The translations under genes and the position numbers were made by a program. Below are positions 33,501-42,340 of a DNA stretch of 64,000 nucleotides, piece by piece. The notes beneath the pieces were generated by a model. The model was not told where the DNA came from. It did no database searches and was given only the letters and a program-made list of their open reading frames with translations. Source of the DNA: Hoeflea_A sp965249925 (GTDB lineage Bacteria; Pseudomonadota; Alphaproteobacteria; Rhizobiales; Rhizobiaceae); contig OZ252260.1 of NCBI GenBank assembly GCA_965249925.1, forward strand, positions 3,658,001-3,722,000, given 5' to 3'. Every line of letters starts with the position of its first letter. Within the stretch, counting starts at the first letter, position 1.

Positions 33501-34803
33501 ACCGATGATACTGGTGGCCACCAGCGATATTGCCGGAAAGGTGCGCGGTAAGGCTTTCCCGGTGACCCACTGGGAAAAGCGGGCACAGCGCGGTGTTGGC
33601 TGGACACCGACCAATGTGCAGATCACCTGTTTCGACCTGATCGCCGAGACGCCCTACGGTGCATTGGGGGATCTGTTGCTCGTACCCGATGCGGATACCC
33701 GGGTGGAAGTCGATTTTGGAGACGACGGCGTGCCCGAACACTTCGTGCTTGGCGATATTCTGACCCTCGAAGGCGAGCCTTGGGAGTGCTGCACGCGTGG
33801 CATCCTCAAAAAAGCCCTGGACCGGTTGGAGGCGGTCGGCGGGGTGCGCCTGAAGGCGGCATTCGAGCATGAGTTCCACATCATGGCCGGGCAGTACCCC
33901 ATCGGTGAAGCCTATACGCTGAGCGGCTATCGGACCATGGCCGGTTTCGCCCAGACGCTGATGGCCGCGTTGCAGGCGGCGGGTCTCGACGCCGATACGC
34001 TGATGAAGGAATACGGCCCCGGCCAATACGAGGTCACCATCGGTCCGAGCGTCGGGGTACGGGCGGCCGACGACGCCGTTATTCTGCGCGAAATGACCCG
34101 GGCGACCGCCGCCCGCTTCGGCGAGGCGGCGAGCTTCACGCCGATCCGCGATCCATCGGGCGTCGGCAACGGCGTGCATATTCATATGAGCCTGACCGAT
34201 GCCGACGGCGAACCGGTCAGTTACGACCCCAACGGACCCCATGGGTTGTCGAAAACGGCCGGCGCCTTTGCCGCCGGAGTGCTCAAATATCTGGAAGCGT
34301 TTGTGGCGCTCACCGCGCCTTCGGCGATTTCCTACGAGCGGCTGACGCCGCATCGCTGGAGCGCGCCGTTCAACAATCTCGGCCTGCGCGACCGCGAGGC
34401 GGCCCTGCGCATCTGCCCGGTAACCCAGCGTGACACCGAGGCGATCACCCATCAGTTCAATCTGGAATACAGGGCTGGCGATGCCGCCGCATCGCCCTAC
34501 CTGGCACTTGCCGCGATCGTTCATGCCGGTGCCCAGGGCATCGAAGAGGGTCTGGCGCCGCCCGAGGCGACGCAAGAGGATCTGTCACTGCTCGAACCGC
34601 AAGCGCTGGAAGCACGCGGCTATACCCGCCTGCCGCAATCGCTGCCGCACGCGCTGGAACGCTTCATGGCATCGGAAACCGTCGGCGGCTGGTTCGACGG
34701 GCGCTTCCGCGACATCTACCACGCCCACAAACTGGGCGAGCTGTCCTATCTGGAGGACCTCGCGCCGGGGCGCCGCTACGAGGTCTATGAGGCGGTTTAC
34801 TGA
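33490..34803 (+). CDS. Glutamine synthetase-like gamma-glutamyl ligase
   Basis: The protein is 437 residues from ATG at 33490 (MIREPMILVATSDIAGKVRG). The glutamine synthetase fold is shown by AAFEHEFHIM (metal Glu), GPGQYEVTIGPS (Glu), GNGVHIHMSL (His) and SYERLTPHRWSAPFNNLGLRDREAALRIC (ATP and substrate Arg). It resembles the PuuA/GlnA-III group, which joins glutamate to an amine such as putrescine or methylamine, more than the housekeeping enzyme. It overlaps rpiR by 11 bases. A role in gamma-glutamylation of an amine freed by the neighbouring pathway is inference. Confidence 0.87.
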   Translation: MIREPMILVATSDIAGKVRGKAFPVTHWEKRAQRGVGWTPTNVQITCFDLIAETPYGALGDLLLVPDADTRVEVDFGDDGVPEHFVLGDILTLEGEPWECCTRGILKKALDRLEAVGGVRLKAAFEHEFHIMAGQYPIGEAYTLSGYRTMAGFAQTLMAALQAAGLDADTLMKEYGPGQYEVTIGPSVGVRAADDAVILREMTRATAARFGEAASFTPIRDPSGVGNGVHIHMSLTDADGEPVSYDPNGPHGLSKTAGAFAAGVLKYLEAFVALTAPSAISYERLTPHRWSAPFNNLGLRDREAALRICPVTQRDTEAITHQFNLEYRAGDAAASPYLALAAIVHAGAQGIEEGLAPPEATQEDLSLLEPQALEARGYTRLPQSLPHALERFMASETVGGWFDGRFRDIYHAHKLGELSYLEDLAPGRRYEVYEAVY

Positions 34804-34841
34804 GGCGGAGACAGGTCAGAGAGATGCCGTGACGATTTGTT

Positions 34842-36014
34842 TCACGCCGCAAACGGCAGTTTCGGGGCGATCGATGCCATATGCCGGACTTCGGTTTTCA
34901 TCGCCCGGTTGAGCTCGATGTGCAGCGCCTTGATCTCTTCCAGGTTCCACTCGAAGGAGGCGACCCGTTCGGTGACCGTGAACAGGGCCGTCGACAACGC
35001 ATCGCGTTCCGCCTGATAGAGCGCCAGCGCACGCTCGTTGCCCTGCAGGATGGCGCGCGCCAGGATTTCCGCGTCGCGCAGGGCATCGGTGATCCCGTGC
35101 GCGGTCAGCGGGTCCTTGAAATAGCCGGCGTCCCCTACCAACGCCCAGCCCGGCCCGTGGGCGGTTTTCAGATAGCCGGGCGCGCCGCCGAAACCGCGCA
35201 GGCGGTCGGCCGGCTCGGCGTGCCGAACCGCATCGGCCAGGGCTCGCGAATTTTCGGCAAGCACCGCCAGGAAGCCTTCCTCGAGGTTCGGCCGGAAGCG
35301 TGAGGTGAATTCGGATTGTGGCACACAGACGAACACGCAATGCTGGCCATCATTGGTCGGGATAACGCCGGCGCTGACGCCTTGCCGGTAATACCAGTGG
35401 AAGCCATCGTCGGGCAGTCCGGAGAAATAGCCGTATACGGCGGCGGTGCAGTGGCGGGCGAGGGCGTCGGTCCGGGCGCCGACCAGCCGGCTGACCAGCG
35501 ACTGACGGCCGTCGGCGCCGACCACCACATCCGCTTGCACCTCGAAGTCATCGCCGTTGGCATCGGCCAGCCGGGCGCCGCTGACCCGTCCGGTTTGCGA
35601 CATGCTCAAATCCTTCAACGATACGCCGTGGCGGACGTCGACTCCGGCCTCGATTGCCGCATCGACAAGGATGCGGTCGATCACCGTGCGCCGCGGTGCA
35701 CACAGGCAGTCGACACCGTGCTCCGGCTTGATGGCGACCCTGACGGCTTCGTCGCCGTAGTGGAATGTGGTGGTTCTGACCGCCGGTGTTCCTGCCTGCA
35801 GTACCCGGCCGAGCAGACCCCAGCGATGCAGCTGCAGAACGCCGCCGCGCATCAGCGCGTGGGTCGACAGCCGATCCGTGCCGTAGGCTTGCCGGTCTAT
35901 GAGCAGAACCTTCGCACCGGCGCGGGCCAGCAGCATGGCGGTCGCCGCGCCGGCGCATCGGGCACCGACGATCAGCGCGTCATAGGGGCGGCCACGGATG
36001 GTCGAAACGGACAT
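34842..36014 (-). CDS. FAD-dependent monooxygenase (PHBH-fold)
   Basis: The protein is 390 residues from ATG at 36014, with AAGGAG 7 bases upstream; a GTG at 36020 is less likely. The FAD motifs are DALIVGARCAGAATAMLLARAGAKVLLIDR (GxGxxG variant GARCAG), the DG motif VVVGADGRQSLVSRLVGA and GWALVGDAGYFKDPLTAHGI (GD motif). This is the p-hydroxybenzoate hydroxylase or geranylgeranyl-reductase-like fold. The first glycine motif reads GARCAGA, seen in one subgroup. It is transcribed with the second flavoprotein gene, 12 bases upstream. Confidence 0.86.
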   Translation of the reverse strand: MSVSTIRGRPYDALIVGARCAGAATAMLLARAGAKVLLIDRQAYGTDRLSTHALMRGGVLQLHRWGLLGRVLQAGTPAVRTTTFHYGDEAVRVAIKPEHGVDCLCAPRRTVIDRILVDAAIEAGVDVRHGVSLKDLSMSQTGRVSGARLADANGDDFEVQADVVVGADGRQSLVSRLVGARTDALARHCTAAVYGYFSGLPDDGFHWYYRQGVSAGVIPTNDGQHCVFVCVPQSEFTSRFRPNLEEGFLAVLAENSRALADAVRHAEPADRLRGFGGAPGYLKTAHGPGWALVGDAGYFKDPLTAHGITDALRDAEILARAILQGNERALALYQAERDALSTALFTVTERVASFEWNLEEIKALHIELNRAMKTEVRHMASIAPKLPFAA

Positions 36015-36026
36015 GGTCACTCTCCT

Positions 36027-37268
36027 TCAGGCGGCTCTGCATGCCAGGCTTTGCACAAGATGATCGGCGAGATCGCGGGCATCGTCGCCGGCACCGTCGA
36101 TCAATGAGGATTTGCGGCGGCGCAGAAACGGCAGGCCCATGACGTAAAGACCGGGTGCCGGCGTCACCCCGCCGTCGTGGCGAATACGCCCCTTACGGTC
36201 GAGAACCGGAACCTGCAGCCAGCTATAGTCGGGCCGATATCCGGTCGCCCACAGGACGGTCCGGATGGTTCCGTCGGTGAGATCCATGGCGAGCGGCGGA
36301 CTGCCTTCGATGCGGGTCGGCTCCGGCCGATGGCCGGCGGAGAACACGCCATGCGGCATATACTCGGCGATCCAGTCATCGATGGTGTCGAGCAACCGGT
36401 TCATCTTCAGGTCGGCGAGCGTGCACTGATTGGGCAGTGAGCCCGAGAACTGTGCCTTGCCGTCACGCATGCCGGCCAGTCTCCCGACGACACGCACACC
36501 CTCGCGCTGCAGGGTGTTCAGGTCGAGCGTCTCCCGTTGCGGCGTCCCGACCAATTGCAGGGAGGGGACATTGCGGGCCCGGGACAGGTCGTCGAGGCTG
36601 TCGTAACGGGTGTCGAGCAGGCCGGTGACGTCCATCCACCATTTGATGTCGCGGCCGCGATACAGCCGTGGCGCCCGCACGTGTTCGCCGACCGCCAGCG
36701 TCACCGGCCGGCCGGCCGCGTGGATTTCGCGCGCCAGCTGGATGCCGGTCGCCGACGCGCCGACGACGAGCACGCCGCCGGACCTCAAACGATACGGGTT
36801 CTTGTATTGCATCGGGGTTATCGAGTGCACAGAGGCGGGCAGCGCCTCGGCGATCGCCGGCACCGAAGCAACGTTGCAGGCACCGCTGGCGAGCACCACG
36901 GTACGGGCGCGCCAGTCGCCCCGGTCGGTGGCCACATGGTAGCCGCCTTCGGCAGGGCGCACCGACGTGACGGTTGTGTGGCACTCGACCGGAGCGTCGA
37001 TGGTCCGGGCGTAGTGGCCCAGAAAACCGATGACGTCCGGCATGGTCATGTAGCCGTCCGGATCGGTGCCCTCATAGGCATGTCCGGGTAGCCGGCTTTG
37101 CCAGTTGGGTGTCAGCAGCCGCAGTGAGTCCCAGCGTTCGGTGCACCAGGAATGGGCCACCGTGCCGCGTTCCAGGAGCACATGGTCGATGCCGAAGTCG
37201 GTGAGTTTCTTGCTCATGGCAAGCCCGGTCTGGCCGGCGCCGATGATGATGGTGGTCACGTATTTCAC
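36027..37268 (-). CDS. Flavin-containing monooxygenase-like protein
   Basis: This 413-residue protein has two Rossmann motifs: TTIIIGAGQTGLAMSKKL (FAD, residues 6-22) and GGVLVVGASATGIQLAREI (NADPH, about 165). WDSLRLLTPNWQSRLPG and ATGYRPDYSWLQVPV are found in class B flavin monooxygenases, including YUCCA-like enzymes. The typical FxGxxxHxxx motif is not obvious. It could oxidise an amine or sulphur group of the substrate handled by this region. ATG at 37268 is preceded by GGAGCATCCCC. Confidence 0.85.
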   Translation of the reverse strand: MKYVTTIIIGAGQTGLAMSKKLTDFGIDHVLLERGTVAHSWCTERWDSLRLLTPNWQSRLPGHAYEGTDPDGYMTMPDVIGFLGHYARTIDAPVECHTTVTSVRPAEGGYHVATDRGDWRARTVVLASGACNVASVPAIAEALPASVHSITPMQYKNPYRLRSGGVLVVGASATGIQLAREIHAAGRPVTLAVGEHVRAPRLYRGRDIKWWMDVTGLLDTRYDSLDDLSRARNVPSLQLVGTPQRETLDLNTLQREGVRVVGRLAGMRDGKAQFSGSLPNQCTLADLKMNRLLDTIDDWIAEYMPHGVFSAGHRPEPTRIEGSPPLAMDLTDGTIRTVLWATGYRPDYSWLQVPVLDRKGRIRHDGGVTPAPGLYVMGLPFLRRRKSSLIDGAGDDARDLADHLVQSLACRAA

Positions 37269-37333
37269 GGGGATGCTCCGGGTCGTACGTGACGCGGCTG
37301 GAGGATGGCCGCGTCACGCATTGGGGCGGGCGG

Positions 37334-37906
37334 TCAATTCACGTCGACATGGACGTTGGTGGGATTGGTGATGATGTCGAACACGGCGGAGCGCTTTTGC
37401 GACTGGGCGACCAGCGCGCGGATGTCTTCGTCGCTGGCATCGGCATGGATTTCGAAATGCACGCGGATCGAGCCGAAGCCGTTGCGCACATCCGGATCGA
37501 TACCAAGAATGCCCTGCAGGTCCATGTCGCCCTCCACCGTCGCGGTGACGGCGTAGAGCTGGATGCCGCGGTGCTGGGCGACGGAGGCGACACCGGCGGT
37601 CAGGCAGGCGGCGAGGCCGGACAGCACCAGTTCCACCGGGGTCGCGGCGTTATCTTCGGCCGCAAACACTTCCGGATGGTCGGCGTCGACGGTGAAAGAC
37701 TTACCGCGATCCTGCTCTTCGCCGAGGCCGAAGAAGCCGCCGATGGTCGAGCGGCTGTGTGTACCGTTCACCCATTCGCACTTGCTGCGCCAAGTGAACT
37801 GGGCTGCCTGCGGGGCGGCGTCGAGGGCTTCGCGGGCGCCGATCAGCGCTTCGACGTTGACGCCGTTGTTGACGGTCTGGTTGCTTGTCTGGGTGGTCTC
37901 GGTCAT
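37334..37906 (-). CDS. OsmC family protein
   Basis: This 190-residue protein is of the OsmC/Ohr thiol-peroxidase fold. FTVDADHPEVFAAEDNAATPVELVLSGLAACLTAGVASVAQHRGI contains the family core and one active-site-type Cys (AAC, about residue 101). The Ohr partner Cys is replaced (SKCEW is present at about residue 43, so a pair may exist). It is separated from the flavoprotein gene by 65 bases on the same strand. OsmC proteins defend against organic hydroperoxides; the link to flavin monooxygenases, which leak peroxide, is plausible. Confidence 0.87.
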   Translation of the reverse strand: MTETTQTSNQTVNNGVNVEALIGAREALDAAPQAAQFTWRSKCEWVNGTHSRSTIGGFFGLGEEQDRGKSFTVDADHPEVFAAEDNAATPVELVLSGLAACLTAGVASVAQHRGIQLYAVTATVEGDMDLQGILGIDPDVRNGFGSIRVHFEIHADASDEDIRALVAQSQKRSAVFDIITNPTNVHVDVN

Positions 37907-38138
37907 CGGATTCTCTCCTCTCTCGCGTTTGACCGGCGGCCGTGCGGCCGATCGGTCACAGGAACGAAGGCCTGCGCGCTTCGTTGAGCGTCTATTTGCG
38001 AGAGCGGCGTTTCAGTCCGATTGCATCCCGGTGGCGAAACCGTTTCATTTGTTTCAGCCGGCTTTCAGCGCTGTATCTTCAGGTGGCGCCGATGGCAGCT
38101 CAATGGGAGGAGCTCAATGGGAGGTCTGGCTGGCGTCG

Positions 38139-38888
38139 TCAGCCGCGCAGCGCCGGCAGGCCGATGCCGGTGGATTCGAAGCCGCCATCGACGGAGATAA
38201 CCTGTCCGGTGACGTAGCTCGCCCTGTCGGAGCACAGGAACACGATCACTTCGGCGATCTCGGTCTCGCTGCCGTATCGGTTGAGTGGAATGGCATCATG
38301 GTAGGCGGCCCGGATCTCTGGCGTATGCACCGCCAGCGCCAGCTTGGTGTTGACCGGACCGGGCGCCACGCAGTTGGCGCGCACTCCGAATTCACCGAGT
38401 TCGGCCGCCTGTTGCTGCGTCAGATGCATGACCCCCGCCTTGCTGGTGCCGTAGGCAACGCGCAGCGTGCTCGCCCGCAGGCCGGAAATCGACGCGATGT
38501 TGACGATCGCGCCGCGGCTCTCGATCAGCATCGGTGCGGCTTTTTGCGAACACAGGAAAACGCCGTCGAGGTTGGTCGCCATAACGGTGCGCCACTGCTC
38601 GAAGGCGGTTTGACCCATGGGACCGAAATCGGCGACGCCGGCGTTGTTGACGAGAGCGTCGAGGCGGCCGAACGCCGTCGCAACCGTGTCGACCATCGAA
38701 TCGACCTGCTCGGGGAACGACACGTCGCAGATCACCGGCAGCGCGCCGTCCAGATCCGCCGCGGCAGCCATCAGCGCCTCGGCATCCCGGTCGATCATCG
38801 CCACCCGACGGCCCTCCTTCAAAAACAGCTTGGTCGTCGCCAGGCCGATGCCGCGTGCAGCGCCTGTCACGAGTGCGGTCTTTTCCAT
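38139..38888 (-). CDS. Short-chain dehydrogenase/reductase (SDR)
   Basis: The protein is 249 residues from ATG at 38888. The cofactor motif is TALVTGAARGIGLATTKLF, then NNAGVADFG, the catalytic Ser in ASISGLRASTLR, YGTSKAG (Tyr and Lys) and VISVDGGFE at the end. This is a classical SDR of 3-oxoacyl-ACP-reductase type with an Asp after beta-2 (IDRDAEAL), which favours NAD+. Substrate is not predictable. It is separated from the genes on both sides by more than 90 bases. Confidence 0.9.
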   Translation of the reverse strand: MEKTALVTGAARGIGLATTKLFLKEGRRVAMIDRDAEALMAAAADLDGALPVICDVSFPEQVDSMVDTVATAFGRLDALVNNAGVADFGPMGQTAFEQWRTVMATNLDGVFLCSQKAAPMLIESRGAIVNIASISGLRASTLRVAYGTSKAGVMHLTQQQAAELGEFGVRANCVAPGPVNTKLALAVHTPEIRAAYHDAIPLNRYGSETEIAEVIVFLCSDRASYVTGQVISVDGGFESTGIGLPALRG

Positions 38889-38922
38889 CCCAAGGCTCCG
38901 GGCACGGACATGCACCAATAAA

Positions 38923-38944
38923 AAAGCCGCCCGGGGGCGGCTTT
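38923..38944 (-). terminator. Rho-independent terminator of the DUF1127 gene
   Basis: AAAGCCGCC (38923-38931) and GGCGGCTTT (38936-38944) form a perfect 9-bp stem with a CGGG loop. On the minus strand the stem is followed by a T-run (38925-38919 with one break). It lies 34 bases after the stop codon of the DUF1127 gene and before the SDR start. Confidence 0.85.
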
Positions 38945-38977
38945 CCGTTGGTTTGATGATAGGCCGAAACCGATGTT

Positions 38978-39127
38978 TTAGTCGAGGCGGCGATGGCCGC
39001 GGACGACGCTCGGGATGTCGGCGCGGAAAATGCCGAGATCCGCGAGTTCGCGATCCGAAAGCCGCTCCAGCTCATTGCGGGCGCGGGCGTAGTTCCGACG
39101 CTTTTTCAGGGCGCTGAAAAGAGACAT
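38978..39127 (-). CDS. DUF1127 small Arg-rich protein
   Basis: This gene of 49 residues begins MSLFSALKKRRNYARARNEL and continues with ERLSDRELADLGIFRADIPS, the DUF1127 pattern. These small proteins are common in Alphaproteobacteria and several affect RNA metabolism or phosphate and carbon handling. The ATG at 39127 has AAGGAAAAAG about 5 bases upstream. A strong terminator follows, so it is a single-gene transcript. Confidence 0.88.
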   Translation of the reverse strand: MSLFSALKKRRNYARARNELERLSDRELADLGIFRADIPSVVRGHRRLD

Positions 39128-39251
39128 AGTCTTTTTCCTTTCTTATCTGCTTACGCATCAGCGTGGTGTCATGGTTGAGCTGCATATGGGAACGAAGCAT
39201 TGGTTTTTGCAGCCGAAATTGTGCATGGGAGCCCTGCAAAATTGGCAGAGG

Positions 39252-39617
39252 TCAGCGTGGTGGGGCGGCGAACGGATTGCGATAGAGGTCGCCGTGCGAC
39301 TCCACCCCATCCTCGATAACGCAATCGGTTTTCGGGCGCGCCACGCACAGCAAGACGTAGCCGGCCGACGACTGGCGCTTGTTGAGCGCGGTGGCTCCCG
39401 GTTGCCGCACCCGGCCGGAGATCAGCCTCGCCGCACAGGTGATGCAGCCACCGTAGTTGCAGCCGATGGGCAGTTGAATTCCGGCGGCCAGCGCCGCCTG
39501 GTAGATCGGTTCGTCGGCGCCGACATGGAGCGTGACGCCGGCGTTGCGCAACTCGACCCAGAATGTGCCATCCTGCCTTGCGCTTCCCTTGGCCTGACTT
39601 GCGCTTCCCTTGGCCAT
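39252..39617 (-). CDS. 2Fe-2S plant-type ferredoxin
   Basis: The protein is 121 residues from ATG at 39617. The cluster cysteines follow the pattern C-x4-C-x2-C then a distant C: GCNYGGCITCAARL and VLLCVARPKTD. The fold is that of plant-type and oxygenase-linked ferredoxins (about 95 residues) with an N-terminal extension containing AKGSASQAKGSARQ. This extension comes from a direct 21-bp repeat near 39578-39618. No partner oxygenase is adjacent, but MpaB-type and flavin oxygenases lie on either side within a few kb. Confidence 0.88.
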   Translation of the reverse strand: MAKGSASQAKGSARQDGTFWVELRNAGVTLHVGADEPIYQAALAAGIQLPIGCNYGGCITCAARLISGRVRQPGATALNKRQSSAGYVLLCVARPKTDCVIEDGVESHGDLYRNPFAAPPR

Positions 39618-39641
39618 GACCGATCCCGGCTGCAACCCGCT

Positions 39642-40256
39642 CTACTCGCAGGCGACCCGCATGCTGCCGTGGCGGAACTGCCCGGGCGACCCATCGAAAT
39701 CCACCACATTGTTGTTGATGGTGACCCGGTAGTACGGGATTCCACGCACGTCGCCATGGGATTCGCGGACCTCCACCATGGCATTGGCTTCGAAGGGTTT
39801 CTCAAGCCGGTCGCCGTCCGGCTTTTCGCCGGAAAACACGCCGCCCTGAGGGCAGGACCGGCGGTCGAATTCGACCATGTTGAACCGGTGGCCCGCCGTG
39901 CCGAAGGCCAGCATCTCTTTCTTGGCCAGCGCGATGGTCGATTTGAGCAGGGCGGAGCCGGAGTTGATGATCTGGTTCTCGAACTCCTCGGCCTGTACTT
40001 CCAGTTCGGCGCGCACCGCCGCCGGCAGGTTGGCGGCGGTGTTTTCGAACGCGCTGAGACGCTGGTTCAGCTCGGCCGACTGCTGGGCGGCTGACTGTAC
40101 GCTCGCCTGCATGGCGGCGACCTGCTGCTTGAGGTCCAACATCTGCAGGTAGGTCACCACGCCCCCGGCCGCGATCACCAGAGCCGCCAGGAACAGGACA
40201 ATCACCACACCGCTCGAGCGGCGTTCCTTCCGTCTCGGTCCGCCCCCATGGTTCAT
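39642..40256 (-). CDS. Membrane-anchored protein of unknown function
   Basis: The protein is 204 residues from ATG at 40256 (MNHGGGPRRKERR). One membrane helix lies near residues 17-38 (GVVIVLFLAALVIAAGGVVTYL), then a coiled-coil-like segment (about 40-90, LKQQVAAMQASVQSAAQQSAELNQRL) and a periplasmic part with two cysteines (RRSCPQGG and RVACE). I do not recognise a family. It is 24 bases upstream of the ferredoxin gene, so the two are probably co-transcribed. Confidence 0.75.
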   Translation of the reverse strand: MNHGGGPRRKERRSSGVVIVLFLAALVIAAGGVVTYLQMLDLKQQVAAMQASVQSAAQQSAELNQRLSAFENTAANLPAAVRAELEVQAEEFENQIINSGSALLKSTIALAKKEMLAFGTAGHRFNMVEFDRRSCPQGGVFSGEKPDGDRLEKPFEANAMVEVRESHGDVRGIPYYRVTINNNVVDFDGSPGQFRHGSMRVACE

Positions 40257-40427
40257 GAAACGCCTGTCTTCCAAACTGATTCCCCGGCCCACAGTTCACG
40301 TGACCTTACAGCACCTCGCAACCGGGTGACCAGTGTTGATTCCGGTCATCAATGCGCGTCGTTCCGTTCCCAAGGCCGCTGGATTTTCGTATGGCAGGTG
40401 CACCGAAACCGGACCGGGACGGCCGCC

Positions 40428-40916
40428 ATGATCAGACTGCTGGAAACACAAGACCTGGACGTCTTCAAGCGGCTTCGGCTCGAAGCCCTGAGCAGCACAC
40501 CTGAGGCCTATGCCGCCAGCCTCGAGGACTGGCAGGCGCTGCCCGAGATGGAGTGGCTGCGGCGGATCACCGAAACGCTGGTTTTTGTCGCCTTTCGCCG
40601 GCGGGAACCGATGGGCATGATGGGTCTGATACCGAAAAAGCCCAGCAAGATGGCCCATCGCGCCAAGATCGTCATGGTGTATGTGCGTGAAGAAGAACGC
40701 GGCACCGGCGTCGCCTGCGACTTGCTTGATTGCCTCACCCGGCATGCCCGGTCGATCGGCATCCGTCAGCTGGAACTCGGTGTCAACGCCGATAACAGTC
40801 GGGCAATCCGGTTCTATGAGAGGGAAGGCTATTCGGTGATCGGGCGTATTCCCGGTGGTTACCTGCATGAGGGTCGCGGTATCGACGAGGTCCTGATGGT
40901 CAGGCAGATCGACTGA
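40428..40916 (+). CDS. GNAT-family N-acetyltransferase
   Basis: The protein is 162 residues from ATG at 40428 (MIRLLETQDLDVFKRLRLEAL). The acetyl-CoA binding site is VYVREEERGTGVACDLLDCL (Q/RxxGxG/A variant, about residues 84-103), followed by LELGVNADNSRAIRFYEREGYSVIG, the typical C-terminal strand and helix. The substrate is unknown. It is divergent from the unknown membrane protein with 171 bases between. Confidence 0.9.
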   Translation: MIRLLETQDLDVFKRLRLEALSSTPEAYAASLEDWQALPEMEWLRRITETLVFVAFRRREPMGMMGLIPKKPSKMAHRAKIVMVYVREEERGTGVACDLLDCLTRHARSIGIRQLELGVNADNSRAIRFYEREGYSVIGRIPGGYLHEGRGIDEVLMVRQID

Positions 40917-41024
40917 TCTGCAGTGCGGCTGAAATCGGTTCTGTGGCTGGGTAAATCGGTAAGGCGTCGTCGAACAGGCGGTGCAGGTACCCATTGCCGG
41001 TACCCATAACGTCGCTTGGTGTCG

Positions 41025-42002
41025 CTACGGCTCAGTCCGGTCCGATCCGCTGACAGGGCATGCGGAAAACGGCTTGTCCGACGCTTTTGGAGGCGTGCAG
41101 AAGGTGCCGAGTTCCTCGATCCTGTAGCCTTCCGGATAGGTTGGACGCGGCACCTCCGTGAGACGGCGGGGGGTGCGTCGCGGTGGCAGGATGCGCAGGA
41201 CTCCGGCCCGGATGCGCATCCCGGCCATGACCAGCCCGCGGAGCCAGCGCGGCGCCGGATCGAAGCCCATGCCGTTGAGCAGCGGTTTGTCGAGAAACGC
41301 CCGCACGACCGGGCGGCCGCTCCAGAAGAGCCAGCGCGGTAGATAGAACCCGAGCAGCAGATCGGTTGTTGCATCGGCGATCTGCCGGTTGGTCTTCGCG
41401 AAACGGAAATTGACGGCCTCGTAATCGGCATTCCAGTGCATCAGATCGGCCAGCGAGTCCGGGATGTCGCGGATGCCCATGCGTTCGCCCAGCCCCCGAT
41501 AGTAGAGGAACCAGGCGCGCTGCTCGTTATCGGTCATGGGACGGCGGCCGAAGCGGTCGAGCCAGCGGATCGGTTCGCAGACGAATGTGGACAGCACATA
41601 GAGCATGTCGGCGTTGTCGATCCGAAACCGCCCGTGCATGGCATTCATCCTGGCGATCGCCCGTTTCCCGCGGTTGCTGTCCAACCCGTGCTCGATGGCT
41701 TCGGCGAGGATGAGTTCGGTGTCGTCATAGCGTTTGCGCGGCCGCTGTTTGAATTCCCCGGTCATTGCCAGCAGCCGCGAGATCGAGGGCACGGCGTAGG
41801 TGCGAAACAGGGCGAACTCGAGGGCGCGCTCTATATCCCAAGAGAACTCCTGGGCGTACAGGAACCGGGCGATCACCTCGTAGCGCACTTCCGGGTCGAG
41901 CGTCGCGATCATGTCGGCGACAACTGGTGCGTCAGGCAATGCCGGATTTGGGGCTGGATTCGGGGCTGGATTCGGGCCTGAATTCGGGGAAGACATGTTC
42001 AT
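41025..42002 (-). CDS. MpaB-family (DUF2236-type) oxygenase
   Basis: The protein is 325 residues from ATG at 42002, with GGAGG 9 bases upstream. Its core resembles the oxygenase MpaB / rubber-oxygenase family (haem proteins): YEVIARFLYAQEFSWDIERALEFALFRTYAVPSISRLLAMTGEF, MHGRFRIDNADMLYVLSTFVCEPIRW and YYRGLGERMGIRDIP. An N-terminal Pro-Asn-Pro-Ala repeat (about residues 7-19) comes from a 12-bp DNA repeat. Haem ligation by a His is known in the family; MNAMHGRF is the likely site here. Substrate unknown. Confidence 0.75.
   Translation of the reverse strand: MNMSSPNSGPNPAPNPAPNPALPDAPVVADMIATLDPEVRYEVIARFLYAQEFSWDIERALEFALFRTYAVPSISRLLAMTGEFKQRPRKRYDDTELILAEAIEHGLDSNRGKRAIARMNAMHGRFRIDNADMLYVLSTFVCEPIRWLDRFGRRPMTDNEQRAWFLYYRGLGERMGIRDIPDSLADLMHWNADYEAVNFRFAKTNRQIADATTDLLLGFYLPRWLFWSGRPVVRAFLDKPLLNGMGFDPAPRWLRGLVMAGMRIRAGVLRILPPRRTPRRLTEVPRPTYPEGYRIEELGTFCTPPKASDKPFSACPVSGSDRTEP
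41950..41985. repeat. Three tandem 12-bp units within the MpaB-type gene
   Basis: The unit GGGGCTGGATTC occurs twice exactly (41950-41961 and 41962-41973) and once with changes (41974-41985). It encodes the NPAP repeats at the N-terminus. Confidence 0.85.
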
Positions 42003-42340
42003 GCCGAAAAACCTCCGGTCTGGGCACGCCACGGTGCATCAGTACTGCCCGTGAAACGCACGTCCTGCAGGCGATGCGGACCATCGTGGCAGGCTCTCGA
42101 CCTCTGCCGGATCCTGTGCACCGCGTATTGCGTTGATCGGTTACGCCCAGGGCCGATGGCCTGAGAGCGCGCGAAGCGGCGAATGATGCAGATGCCGATG
42201 ACGCGCCTGGACCGCCGCGGTCCATGGGCGACGTCATGTCGCTGCTGATCTGACGCTCCGGCGTTGTCGCCACCGTTGTAAGACTGATGGTATCGCGCCG
42301 CTGAGCCGTTGTTTTTCATCATACTTGGCGGCGCAAGCGT
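42003..42340. other. Intergenic stretch without a recognised feature
   Basis: This 338-base gap lies between two minus-strand genes. It is GC-rich with an AT-rich spot near 42300-42325. I see no gene, RNA or strong hairpin. It should hold the promoter of the MpaB-type gene. Confidence 0.5.

Noticed and set aside
41950..41985. Short tandem repeats as a CRISPR-like array
   Set aside because: Three 12-bp units without spacers, inside a coding region; it encodes a Pro-rich N-terminus. No CRISPR array was seen anywhere.
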